From Merdibacter sp965119685 (lineage in GTDB: Bacteria > Bacillota_I > Bacilli_A > Erysipelotrichales > Erysipelotrichaceae): 64,000 nt of DNA. Positions 6,751 through 15,090 of this stretch are shown here, one piece after another (the stretch's first letter is position 1; each line of letters begins with the position of its first letter). Both the position numbers and the translations under genes were made by a program. Below the pieces are notes generated by a model. The model saw only the letters and a list, made by a program, of their open reading frames with translations, was not told where the DNA came from and ran no database searches. The stretch spans positions 1,922,001 through 1,986,000 of the forward strand of contig OZ221971.1 of the NCBI GenBank assembly GCA_965119685.1, read 5' to 3'.

Positions 6751-8457
6751 GCTGAAGTGAAAAGTTTATTTCCACTTTGAAAGAGCGAAAAAAATAAGTG
6801 GCAATTACTCTTACAAAACGAAGAAATTGCTGCTTTTTTGTTCATTTAAGTAGAATTTAGTATTACAATAACAAAGGAAACAACAGGTTTATGGCATTGA
6901 ATACTAATTTTTGGGTATAACGAAAAGAAGTGAATTTTAGTCATTTTTTTAGGGTGTAGGACTAACTTCCACTTGAGATGTTGATATGGAAATCCGCTCA
7001 GCCGCCTGTTGTTTCTTTTAATTTAGTTGCTTACTTATCTGTTTTTTTATTAAATACGGTTTTAAGATCACCTGATCCTTTGGGATCTGCTGAATACCAA
7101 AAGCACATAGCCTTTTATAAAGATCCGGATACATGAACTCTGTCAGTTCAAAGGGGCTTCTTCCGCCCAGGGATTCCTCAGAAGAAGAATTTACATGACA
7201 CAGGATCAGGTTCAATGAAGGCTGTCCAGACAGCCCCAAGGCTTTCAAATCTGTTCCTTTTGGAAGGATATAACGCAGCTCGATATGTTTGTTTTCCAGC
7301 GTTCCTTTCTGTCCGGACTGCATAGGGTCACAATAGTATACCCGTGTTCTCCTAGTCCCGTTAGCTCCATTTTCCATGGCTTCAGCTGCCGAAAACTCAG
7401 AGCCTCTGTCTGTAAGGAGGAGCTGGACATATTTTCGAAACAGTTCTTCCCCAAGGATAGATTCCAGCAGATTCACACCTTTCAACATGGAGCGAGCAGT
7501 TTTTTCTTCATGATAGAGTGCAAAAAGAAGTCCTGTCTTTACAAACTTAAAAGTTTGGAGGAAAGGTCCGCTTTTTTCATCATTATAGACAGTGTCCATC
7601 TGCACGATAAAGGCATCCGGATTTTCAGAAAGGAAAGCCTTATAATCTTTATAGGTTCTTCCTGCTAGATATTTTCTGTCTGAGCGTTTTTTGTAGCCCT
7701 TCGCTTTCTTTCTGGGGAGCTTTCGGGATACTTGTCGGCGCAGATCCATGACAGTAATACCGGCAACTTCATGGAAAACATCCTGTTCAATGTAATTGTA
7801 AAGTGTCTTTTCGGAAATTCCCAGTTCCGGATGGTTGGTGATGATTTGATAGGGGGATTGCCCCTGCTTCAGCAGGGGAGCGATGATCGCAGCCATAGTT
7901 TTAGCTTCCTGTACTGTCAGATTTACCCCTTCCCGGGAGTCAGACAAAGTGGTACGGTAATCACGATGAGCTTGTTCCGGAGAATACTTATACTTGTCGA
8001 ATCTGCAATGGGACCAGTTGGAGCAGCCGTTACAGGCGCCGGGAGATCGATCCCGTCTGGAACAGCGGAAGGGGACATATTCGGGGCAGTCAAGAGTACA
8101 TTGTCTGCCGTGGACACATTTGCGGTAATGATTGCATTCCAGAGGTAGATTACACTTATAGGAGAGAATCCGGTGAAGTTTAATTTCTTTAGCGACAGTG
8201 GACTTGTCTTTTCCGATGGTCTGAGCAATGGCAGATTTGGTAGAGCCGTTAATGATGCCGGTGAGGATGATGCGGCGTTCGTCCAAAGTCAAATGAGTAA
8301 AAGCATTGGAATGTTTCATGATGGATACCAGCCTTTCCGGCGACTGAGGGACAGGATAAGTGTAAGACTAAATGCAACATAAGTGGAAGTGGAAATAAGT
8401 GAAAGACTAAAATCTACTTTTCACTGTTCAAAGTGGAAATAAACTTTTCACTTCAGC
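6751..8457 (-). mobile_element. IS30-family insertion sequence, complete
   Basis: A 1707-bp element bounded by perfect 31-bp terminal inverted repeats (6751-6781 and 8427-8457, tips GCTGAAGTGAAAAG and its complement) and flanked by a 13-bp direct repeat. It carries one transposase gene. The right end also holds a direct repeat of TAAGTG(T/A)AAGACTAAA (8357-8372 and 8396-8411), perhaps a transposase binding site. A hairpin GCAATT/AATTGC followed by T residues (6801-6838) near the left end may block read-through. The intact ends and perfect duplication point to a recent insertion. Confidence 0.92.
7018..8319 (-). CDS. IS30-family transposase
   Basis: A 433-residue DDE transposase. The N-terminal helix-turn-helix reads TLDERRIILTGIINGSTKSAIAQ, followed by a cysteine-rich insert (C-x4-C, CRRDRSPGACNGCSNWSHC) that looks like a zinc site. 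The catalytic core shows the Asp segment VQMDTVYNDE, LLTDRGSEFS, and a C-terminal Glu segment KGTLENKHIELR. The length is slightly above the usual 320-390 of the family because of the zinc-binding insert. The frame is intact, so the element is probably active. Confidence 0.93.
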   Translation of the reverse strand: MKHSNAFTHLTLDERRIILTGIINGSTKSAIAQTIGKDKSTVAKEIKLHRILSYKCNLPLECNHYRKCVHGRQCTLDCPEYVPFRCSRRDRSPGACNGCSNWSHCRFDKYKYSPEQAHRDYRTTLSDSREGVNLTVQEAKTMAAIIAPLLKQGQSPYQIITNHPELGISEKTLYNYIEQDVFHEVAGITVMDLRRQVSRKLPRKKAKGYKKRSDRKYLAGRTYKDYKAFLSENPDAFIVQMDTVYNDEKSGPFLQTFKFVKTGLLFALYHEEKTARSMLKGVNLLESILGEELFRKYVQLLLTDRGSEFSAAEAMENGANGTRRTRVYYCDPMQSGQKGTLENKHIELRYILPKGTDLKALGLSGQPSLNLILCHVNSSSEESLGGRSPFELTEFMYPDLYKRLCAFGIQQIPKDQVILKPYLIKKQISKQLN

Positions 8458-8470
8458 TACAAGGGCAAAC
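8458..8470. repeat. Target-site duplication, right copy
   Basis: TACAAGGGCAAAC, identical to 6738-6750. It ends 12 bases before the -35 box of the tRNA-Ser promoter. Confidence 0.85.
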
Positions 8471-8482
8471 TTCAATTTATAG

Positions 8483-8511
8483 TTGACAAAAGAATGGAAA
8501 ATCAGTAGAAT
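8483..8511 (+). promoter_or_regulatory. Promoter of tRNA-Ser
   Basis: TTGACA (8483-8488), a 17-base spacer and TAGAAT (8506-8511); the tRNA begins ten bases later. Confidence 0.75.
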
Positions 8512-8521
8512 AAATGAGCAT

Positions 8522-8610
8522 GGAGACTTGTCCGAGTGGTTTAAGGTGCGATGTTGGAAGCGTCGTGTGGCTAATACCCACCATGAGTTCGAATCTCATA
8601 GTCTCCGCCA
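8522..8610 (+). tRNA. tRNA-Ser(GGA)
   Basis: Acceptor GGAGACT (8522-8528) pairs with AGTCTCC (8600-8606); discriminator G and encoded CCA follow. The anticodon stem CGATG/CGTCG encloses TTGGAAG, giving anticodon GGA (reads UCC/UCU). The long variable arm is typical of class II serine tRNAs. Confidence 0.95.
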
Positions 8611-8620
8611 TATAACAATG

Positions 8621-8642
8621 AAAGCCCCAAAAGGGCTTTTTT
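8621..8642 (+). terminator. Terminator after tRNA-Ser
   Basis: AAAGCCC pairs with GGGCTTT followed by T residues. Confidence 0.8.
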
Positions 8643-8840
8643 GTAGATTCTGCGATCAGTGCCGCTCCTCTCATTTCCTGCCCCCCTTATTTGTTCTAAC
8701 CACAGACACTCACAAAAGTATCACTGATGTATGCCTATAAAAGGAAAGAACAAAGATCATTGCAATGCCGACAGCATTTCCCATCCTTCCCTAAGATACA
8801 TTTGTTTTCTGTTTTCCTATAGGAAAAAACGAATTGCCCT

Positions 8841-8868
8841 TTGTTTCGATTTTAAAGTCTGTTATACT
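8841..8868 (+). promoter_or_regulatory. Promoter of nadE
   Basis: TTGTTT (8841-8846), 16-base spacer, TATACT (8863-8868), 21 bases before the start codon. Confidence 0.5.
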
Positions 8869-8889
8869 TATGTGCAAGAGGGTGAAGTT

Positions 8890-10824
8890 ATGTTGAATTA
8901 TGGATATTATAAGGTCGCAGCTGCCGTCATCGATGTGCAGATCGGCGATGTGGCGGCAAATACCGATGCGCTGATCGCCTGTGCGAAAGCGTGTGAGAAA
9001 GAGACACAGCTGCTGGTGTTCCCGGAACTCTGCATCAGCGGCTACACCTGCGGAGATCTCTTTTTTGAATCTGTGCTGTTAGACGCCTGCGAGGACGCTT
9101 TAAAGCGTTTATGCGAGGAACTGCCGCAAGAATTGATGGTGGTCGTCGGCGTGCCGCTGCGCAAGGATAACCGTCTCTACAACTGTGCGGCAGTCATCTT
9201 TCAAGGGCGGATCATCGGTATTCAGGTAAAATCGTACATCCCCAACTACAATGAATTTTATGAAAAACGCTGGTTTTCCGACAGCTTTGAACTGACCCAA
9301 CAGCAGATTACGCTGCATGGGCAGAGTGTTCCTTTCAGCGCGCAGCTGCTCATTCATGATGAGACGAGCGGAGCCATCATCGGCATTGACGTCTGCGAGG
9401 ATTTATGGGTACCGATCCCGCCTAGCTCTTTGCATGTGCTAAACGGTGCGAATGTGATCGTCAACCTCTCGGCCTCCAATGAAACGATCGCCAAGAGCAC
9501 TTATCGCCGTTCACTGGTTCTCTCACAAAGCGCCAAATGTTATTGCGGCTATGTCTATTGCAGTGCCGGCAAGGAGGAGAGCACCAGCGATCTGGTATTC
9601 AGCGGGCATCGGCTCATCGCCGATAACGGCATGCTGATCAGCGAGGCAGGCTTTGAGGAAAACGACATGCCTTTGCTTTACGGCGAGATCGATTTAGAGC
9701 GCTGCATGCAGGATCGCCTGCGCTTTCACACTGCAATGAAAAACTTTGTTGCTTCTGAATACACGCATGTGTATGTGCAAAGCCGCCCAAAGGCGCAGCT
9801 TCCTTTGCGGCTGACCCGTCAAATTTCTCCGTTTCCTTTCGTCCCGCAAAGCGATGCGCACCGCATTCAGCGCTGTCATGAAATCCGCCGCATTCAGGCG
9901 GTCGGCCTAGCGCAGCGTTTGAAGAAAATTCACTGTGATCACCTCGTCGTCGGTATCAGCGGCGGCTTGGATTCCACATTAGCGCTGATCGTCGCGGCAG
10001 AGGCCTTTGCGCTCAACAACTATCCAAGCAATCAGATCATCGCCGTTACGATGCCCGGCTTTGGCACGACGGCGCGCACCCATAACAACTCCACCTCGCT
10101 CATGGAGCTCTTTGGCACCTCTTTCATGGATATCCCGATTCACGATGCGGTCAGCCAGCATTTCAAAGACATCCATCATGACAGCAGCGTCCATGACATC
10201 ACCTATGAAAACGCGCAGGCGCGTGAGCGCACACAGATTCTCATGGATTTGGCAAACAAGCATAATGCCATCGTCTTGGGAACCGGCGATCTCAGCGAGC
10301 TGGCGCTGGGCTGGTGTACGTATAACGGCGATCACATGTCGATGTATGCAGTCAACGCCTCAATTCCCAAAACGCTGGTGCGCTACATCGTCGAAGGCTA
10401 TGCAAAGGAACAGCTGGAAGCAGGCAACGCCGCCCTCGCCCATACGCTGTTGGACGTCTGCAACACCCCGGTATCTCCGGAGCTGTTACCCCCAAGTGCG
10501 GATGGGGAAATCGTGCAGAAAACCGAGGAGTCCATCGGTTCCTATGACCTGCATGACTTCTTCTTATATCATCTCCTGCGCAACCACTTTTCCCCAAGCA
10601 AGATCTTCGCGTTGGCGCTGCTCGCTTTCGGTGAGGAGAAGCGAGAGACGATTGTAACAACGATGAAAACCTTCTACCGCCGCTTCTTCACACAGCAGTT
10701 CAAACGAAACTGTATGCCGGACGGCGTAAAGGTCGGCAGCGTTTGCTTATCCCCGCGCGGAGACTGGCGCATGCCCAGCGATGCCAGTATGCGGCTGTGG
10801 ATGAGCGAAGTGGAAAAGCTGTAA
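8890..10824 (+). CDS. nadE: Glutamine-dependent NAD+ synthetase
   Basis: A 644-residue fusion that amidates nicotinic acid adenine dinucleotide with ammonia drawn from glutamine. The N-terminal nitrilase-type glutaminase has the catalytic triad Glu46 (FPELCISGY), Lys114 (VKSYIPNYNEFYE) and Cys169 (GIDVCEDLW). The C-terminal synthetase has the ATP pyrophosphatase loop SGGLDS at 357-362. The length matches glutaminase-fused NadE. ATG at 8890 follows GAGGGTGA; a longer upstream open frame covers the promoter and is not used. The gene is monocistronic with a strong hairpin terminator. Confidence 0.95.
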   Translation: MLNYGYYKVAAAVIDVQIGDVAANTDALIACAKACEKETQLLVFPELCISGYTCGDLFFESVLLDACEDALKRLCEELPQELMVVVGVPLRKDNRLYNCAAVIFQGRIIGIQVKSYIPNYNEFYEKRWFSDSFELTQQQITLHGQSVPFSAQLLIHDETSGAIIGIDVCEDLWVPIPPSSLHVLNGANVIVNLSASNETIAKSTYRRSLVLSQSAKCYCGYVYCSAGKEESTSDLVFSGHRLIADNGMLISEAGFEENDMPLLYGEIDLERCMQDRLRFHTAMKNFVASEYTHVYVQSRPKAQLPLRLTRQISPFPFVPQSDAHRIQRCHEIRRIQAVGLAQRLKKIHCDHLVVGISGGLDSTLALIVAAEAFALNNYPSNQIIAVTMPGFGTTARTHNNSTSLMELFGTSFMDIPIHDAVSQHFKDIHHDSSVHDITYENAQARERTQILMDLANKHNAIVLGTGDLSELALGWCTYNGDHMSMYAVNASIPKTLVRYIVEGYAKEQLEAGNAALAHTLLDVCNTPVSPELLPPSADGEIVQKTEESIGSYDLHDFFLYHLLRNHFSPSKIFALALLAFGEEKRETIVTTMKTFYRRFFTQQFKRNCMPDGVKVGSVCLSPRGDWRMPSDASMRLWMSEVEKL

Positions 10825-10910
10825 TTGTTTCATCGCTTTTGTTGAAGAAAGTGCGCGGAAGCGTCTGTGGAAGCACATCGCCGCAAAGTGAACGGCTAGA
10901 AACAAACCTG

Positions 10911-10968
10911 AAAAAAACGCCCTTGTGCAGTCTCTTTTTCGATAAAAAGAGCTGTCCGGCGTTTTTTT
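10911..10968. terminator. Nested two-way terminator after nadE
   Basis: Outer arms A7-CGCC (10911-10921) and GGCG-T7 (10958-10968) enclose an inner perfect stem CTCTTTTT/AAAAAGAG. The A and T runs on both sides suit termination in both directions (nadE and the converging ABC operon). Confidence 0.75.
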
Positions 10969-11094
10969 ATTGCGAATGATCGACAGGTGCGTAAGGGTGT
11001 CTCCTCCCGCAATCATCGCAAACGATTTTGACACCCGAGCATCTGTATGCTGCTTAACGCTTCAGAAGATAGCACTTTTTCATGAATATGCGCG

Positions 11095-11814
11095 TCATCC
11101 CATCGTACCTCGCAGACGCACCCGTTTCAGCAGGATGACAAGCAAAGCGAGCGCCGCCAAAGTCATTACACAAAGGGGGAATACGGCAAATGATTCGCCC
11201 AGCAGCAGACGATAGCCCCATGCGGCGGGAAACAGCTTGCCTGCCTGTGCAAGCAAAGAGGGTAACAGCGAAGCGGGAAACAGGATGCCGCTGAGCATGA
11301 TCGATGGCAAAAACAACAGCTGGGCAGCCATCGTCTGCTTCGCCTGATTTTGAACGAACACACCCAATACACACGCAAAGCAAAGCGATACGATGCTCAC
11401 CAAAGCTAACGATCCAAGATACAGCGGCAAATTTTCCGGAAGCTGAGCGCCGAATAACAGCACTGCCAGCATCAGCATTCCTACGCTCATCACCATCAGA
11501 TGCAAAAATGCCGATACACCGATCACAACGACGCCGAAATACATCGGTACGCCGTTTGCCGTGTACATCTTTCTGACGTCGCTTGCATAAAACTCGACCA
11601 AGGAGGGTGGAACACCGATGAGTGCCCCCATCGATATGCCCATCACGTTCATAGAAGGAATCAGCGTTGTTTCGGCGTCCGGCGTCAATGAGAGAAAGAT
11701 GCCGCCCATGATGGCAAAGAATAACAGCGGTACCATATAACAGGTGATCAGCATCGTCTTGCTGCGAATATCGATGCGAAGCTGCAGCCATATCCCATAC
11801 ATCATCGCTTTCAT
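11095..11814 (-). CDS. ABC-2 type transporter permease
   Basis: A 239-residue integral membrane protein with about six helices, including ITCYMVPLLFFAIMGGIFL, VVVIGVSAFLHLMVMSVGML and LALVSIVSLCFACVLGVFV, and a final pair around LLFLPSIMLSGILFPASLLP. The architecture is that of ABC-2 (DrrB/YhgE-like) exporters. ATG overlaps the end of the ATPase gene by four bases. Third gene of a MerR-ATPase-permease operon, which suggests drug or peptide export with substrate-responsive control; the substrate is unknown. Confidence 0.85.
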   Translation of the reverse strand: MKAMMYGIWLQLRIDIRSKTMLITCYMVPLLFFAIMGGIFLSLTPDAETTLIPSMNVMGISMGALIGVPPSLVEFYASDVRKMYTANGVPMYFGVVVIGVSAFLHLMVMSVGMLMLAVLLFGAQLPENLPLYLGSLALVSIVSLCFACVLGVFVQNQAKQTMAAQLLFLPSIMLSGILFPASLLPSLLAQAGKLFPAAWGYRLLLGESFAVFPLCVMTLAALALLVILLKRVRLRGTMG

Positions 11815-12626
11815 CGCGGTTCCCTCCCTGCAAATTCCATAAAATGCTCCTCCAGATTTCCACGGCTGACTTTCATATCAAAGATGGGAAGCTGTTTTTC
11901 TTGATACTCTTTCAGCAGCCATGAGAGCGTATCGGCAATCTGCTCGCTGGTGTAGGTACGCTCCCCCAAGGTGCTCCACACCTGTATCTGCCAGCGTTTT
12001 TTCAATGCAGCGGCTAATTCCTCACCGCTTCCCAGAAAACGAATGCAGCCCTCATGCAAAATTGCGATACGATCACACAAGCTCTCGACCTCCGCCATAT
12101 CGTGGCTCGACAACACAATCGTCACGCCTTTATCCCGCAGTGAGCGAAGCAGCGCATGTAACGACCGTTTTCCCTCCACGTCCAACTCCGTGGTCGGCTC
12201 ATCCAAAAACAGGATGGAGGGCTGTGCAAACAAAGCCACGGCCAGATGCAGCCGCCGTTTCCATCCGGCCGACAGCTGCGCATACGTTTGATGCTGAACC
12301 TCGCGAAGCCCGAGCGCATCGATAATTTTTGCATCGGCCTCTACCCCTTTCCATTTGGCAAACAGCAACAGCGCCTCTTTGACCTTCAGATATGCGGGCA
12401 ACGATGCCGACTGTAAAACGACGCCGGTTTTGCCATGGATGTGAATCGTACCGCTCTCCCAGCAACGAAACCCCTCCAGGCACTCCAGCAAAGTCGTCTT
12501 CCCGGCGCCGTTAACGCCCAAAATCCCTAAAATCTCTCCTGTCCGCACACAAAGATTGACACCTTTCAGCACTTCTTTCTCGCCATAGGCCTTTCTCAAA
12601 TCGCAGATCGTCAGCGCTTCCCTCAC
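11811..12626 (-). CDS. ABC transporter ATP-binding protein
   Basis: A 271-residue exporter ATPase. Walker A GVNGAGKTT near residue 36, signature LSAGWKRRL near 137, Walker B LFLDEPTTELD near 158, and the switch His in SSHDMAEVE. The signature reads LSAGW rather than LSGGQ. The C-terminal 60 residues are an extension typical of drug-type (CcmA/DrrA) ATPases. It overlaps the MerR gene by four bases (ATGA) and the permease by four bases, so the three are translated together. Confidence 0.92.
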   Translation of the reverse strand: MREALTICDLRKAYGEKEVLKGVNLCVRTGEILGILGVNGAGKTTLLECLEGFRCWESGTIHIHGKTGVVLQSASLPAYLKVKEALLLFAKWKGVEADAKIIDALGLREVQHQTYAQLSAGWKRRLHLAVALFAQPSILFLDEPTTELDVEGKRSLHALLRSLRDKGVTIVLSSHDMAEVESLCDRIAILHEGCIRFLGSGEELAAALKKRWQIQVWSTLGERTYTSEQIADTLSWLLKEYQEKQLPIFDMKVSRGNLEEHFMEFAGREPR

Positions 12627-13435
12627 TTTCCATCCCCCTCCTCTCCCATGATGCCAGCTTTCTCAAAATACAATCCCAGCGCCGGCTGTAAATAATCATT
12701 GATTTCCTTTTGCCGCTTTCCCCATTCCGCATGCGCTTCCCCACTTTGCGCGATGCGATCGCCAAATGCCATCAGCTGCGGCAGCAGTGTCAGATCGCCT
12801 CCGGTAAACTCCATAATCATCTCCCAGTATTCTTTCGCTAACGCCTGTGTCCGCTCATCGGCATAGGAAACGCCGGCCTGTTTGAACTGCATCGCCCGAT
12901 CACAGAGCTGCTGAAAACGGGTGATAAAGTCGATACCGCTGTGTCTGTCAAAGCGATCGCGGATATGATCGAGCAAGGAATCGTCAAAATGCTTAATCAG
13001 CCAGTAATACGCATTGTCCATTTGCAGGTTGACAATCACATCGGCGTATTTTTTGAAATCGACGCTCTGCATTTGCAATACTTCCTTTCGCAGCGCTTGC
13101 AGCGCGGAGAGCGAGCTGCTCAGCTGTTCGATCTTTTGTTGTACCAGCAGGGCCTGTTCGCTTAAAACCGCCGCGACCTCTTGGGGCGTATCCAGCGGAA
13201 TCAACCGTTCTTTGATGTCCTTTAAAGAAAAGCCCAAAGATTTCAGCGATTGAATCTGATGCAGCTGAATCATGGCTTTATGCGTGTAGAGACGCCGGCC
13301 GCCCTCGCTCTTAGCCTGTGCGCTCAGCACCCCCTCCCGATCATAATACTGTAAGGTGCGTACGGTGGTTCCCATCTTTTTGGCAAGCTCGCCGATGGTC
13401 ATATAAGTCTCTTGTCTCTCTGTGTTCTCTGTCAT
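12623..13435 (-). CDS. MerR-family regulator with C-terminal effector domain
   Basis: A 270-residue transcription activator. The N-terminal winged helix reads YMTIGELAKKMGTTVRTLQYYDREG, followed by the GGRRLY wing and a coiled linker near residues 80-115. The C-terminal 150 residues are helical and resemble TipAS-like ligand-binding domains only loosely (AKEYWEMIMEFTGGD). ATG at 13435 lies six bases after AAAGGAGA; the longer open frame upstream is rejected. It heads an operon with the ABC exporter, the usual arrangement in which the regulator senses the exported compound. Confidence 0.85.
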   Translation of the reverse strand: MTENTERQETYMTIGELAKKMGTTVRTLQYYDREGVLSAQAKSEGGRRLYTHKAMIQLHQIQSLKSLGFSLKDIKERLIPLDTPQEVAAVLSEQALLVQQKIEQLSSSLSALQALRKEVLQMQSVDFKKYADVIVNLQMDNAYYWLIKHFDDSLLDHIRDRFDRHSGIDFITRFQQLCDRAMQFKQAGVSYADERTQALAKEYWEMIMEFTGGDLTLLPQLMAFGDRIAQSGEAHAEWGKRQKEINDYLQPALGLYFEKAGIMGEEGDGK

Positions 13436-13558
13436 CGTCTTCTCCTTTGATATCGTTGTCCATGCAGGCAGACGATTTCTGACGCCCGTGTGGGACTTAC
13501 GCCATCGCTCGCCTTGATATGCCCGCATGTCTTTTCTCTCATAAGAATCATATCTCAT

Positions 13559-13855
13559 GACGCTGCGTCACAAGCAAGTCTTTTTCTCATTTTTATTAAA
13601 TTCTGTGAATCCCCATGTCTCTCTGCTTGCCGCATACTGCGAGCGCTTTTCCATCAAGCAACAACTACAGCCCGCTTTCTTTCTCCCCTTATTGTTTTCA
13701 CAAACACGCACTCTATGCAAATGAGAGAATTAAAGATATAATGAATAAAAAAGCGAGCAGAGGATGCATCGTAACCAAAAAGTGAGCGATAAAAACACTT
13801 TGAACAGGAAACTGAGCGCTGCGATGCAATACATGCAAAAAGAGGGAGGAAATCT
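13559..13855. promoter_or_regulatory. Intergenic region between MerR operon and ADH
   Basis: About 300 bases without a gene. A TATAAT at 13737-13742 could serve the alcohol dehydrogenase gene but lacks a clear -35. AAAGTG and CACTTT at about 13779-13801 form a short inverted repeat that could be an operator. Confidence 0.35.
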
Positions 13856-15037
13856 ATGATTCATTTCACGTATCATGCCCCGACGAAGGTCGTATTTCAA
13901 CAGGAGGGCGAATTGCTGTGCGCACAGCTGCTGCAAGAGTTTGGCGCTCATAAGGTGCTCGTGCATTACGGCGGGCAAAGTGCGCTGCGCAATGGGCTGC
14001 TGCATCGAGTTTGTCAGTGTCTGCAAGAGGCAGAGCTTCCTTATGTGACGCTGGGCGGCGTCACCCCCAATCCCCGCCTGTCCAAGGTGCGAGAGGGCGT
14101 TGCGCTGGCAAAACAAGAAGGAGTCGATTTCATTTTGGCAATCGGCGGAGGCAGTGTGATCGACTCCGCAAAAGCGATCGCCTACGGCTGTGTCAACGAT
14201 GGAGATCTCTGGGACTATTACAGCCGCAAAAAGAGCGTCTGCGGCGCACTGCCCGTCGGCTGTATCGCGACTGCGGCAGCGGCCGGCAGTGAGATGAGCA
14301 ATTCCAGCGTGATCACCAACGAGGATGGATGGCTCAAACGCGGGCTGACGACCCCTTATGGCTTTTGCCGTTTCGCAATTCTCAATCCATCGCTCACCAA
14401 GACGCTGAGCATGTATCAGACGATGAGCGGCTGTGTGGACATCCTTATGCACACGCTGGAACGATATTTCACCCGCGAGGAGACGCTGGAGCTAAACGAT
14501 GAAATCGCCTATGCGCTGATGCGCAATGTGATCCGTCACGCCCGCATTCTGTTAAAGGACCCGCAAAATGAACGCTCCCGCAGCGAAATCCTATGGGCGA
14601 GCGAGCTGTCGCACAATGGTGTGAGCGGAGATCGCACCTTGGGTGATTGGGCCTGCCATCAGCTGGAACATGAGCTCTCCGGCATGTTTGACGTCGCCCA
14701 CGGCGCCGGCTTGTCCGCCATCTGGGGCAGCTGGGCGCGTTATGTGCTCGAGAGCGATCCTATGCGTTTTGCACAGCTGGCTGCACACGTATGGGGAATC
14801 GATGACAAGCAAGAGCCCCGCGCAGCCGCCTTGGCGGGAATTGCGGCGATGGAGGCGTTCTTTCAGGAGATCGGCATGCCGGTAAACCTGGCACAGCTGG
14901 GCCTCTCCCTGAGTGAAGAACAAATCGAGACGCTGACAGAAAAATGCACGCATTTCCATCAGCGCACGATCGGCGCTTTCCGCACGCTGGGTGAGGATGA
15001 CATCCGCGCCATTTATCAAAGCGCCAATCAGGCATAG
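13856..15037 (+). CDS. Iron-containing alcohol dehydrogenase
   Basis: A 393-residue group III (Fe-dependent) dehydrogenase, probably NAD(P)H-dependent reduction of an aldehyde or quinone-like substrate (butanol dehydrogenase/YqhD class). Signature nucleotide loop AIGGGSVIDSAKAIAYG near residues 98-114, and metal ligands in the DWACHQLEHELSGMFDVAHGAGLSA segment (three His in HQLEHELSGMFDVAHG). ATG at 13856 follows GAGGGAGGAAA. The gene converges on the EF-G2 gene with a shared terminator. Confidence 0.92.
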   Translation: MIHFTYHAPTKVVFQQEGELLCAQLLQEFGAHKVLVHYGGQSALRNGLLHRVCQCLQEAELPYVTLGGVTPNPRLSKVREGVALAKQEGVDFILAIGGGSVIDSAKAIAYGCVNDGDLWDYYSRKKSVCGALPVGCIATAAAAGSEMSNSSVITNEDGWLKRGLTTPYGFCRFAILNPSLTKTLSMYQTMSGCVDILMHTLERYFTREETLELNDEIAYALMRNVIRHARILLKDPQNERSRSEILWASELSHNGVSGDRTLGDWACHQLEHELSGMFDVAHGAGLSAIWGSWARYVLESDPMRFAQLAAHVWGIDDKQEPRAAALAGIAAMEAFFQEIGMPVNLAQLGLSLSEEQIETLTEKCTHFHQRTIGAFRTLGEDDIRAIYQSANQA

Positions 15038-15038
15038 A

Positions 15039-15087
15039 AAAACACAGTGCGGCAGGATACGACGCGGTATTCTCCCCACTGTGTTTT
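15039..15087. terminator. Two-way terminator between ADH and EF-G2 genes
   Basis: AAAACACAGTG (15039-15049) pairs perfectly with CACTGTGTTTT (15077-15087); the flanking A and T tracts fit both converging transcripts. Confidence 0.75.
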
Positions 15088-15090
15088 CTT

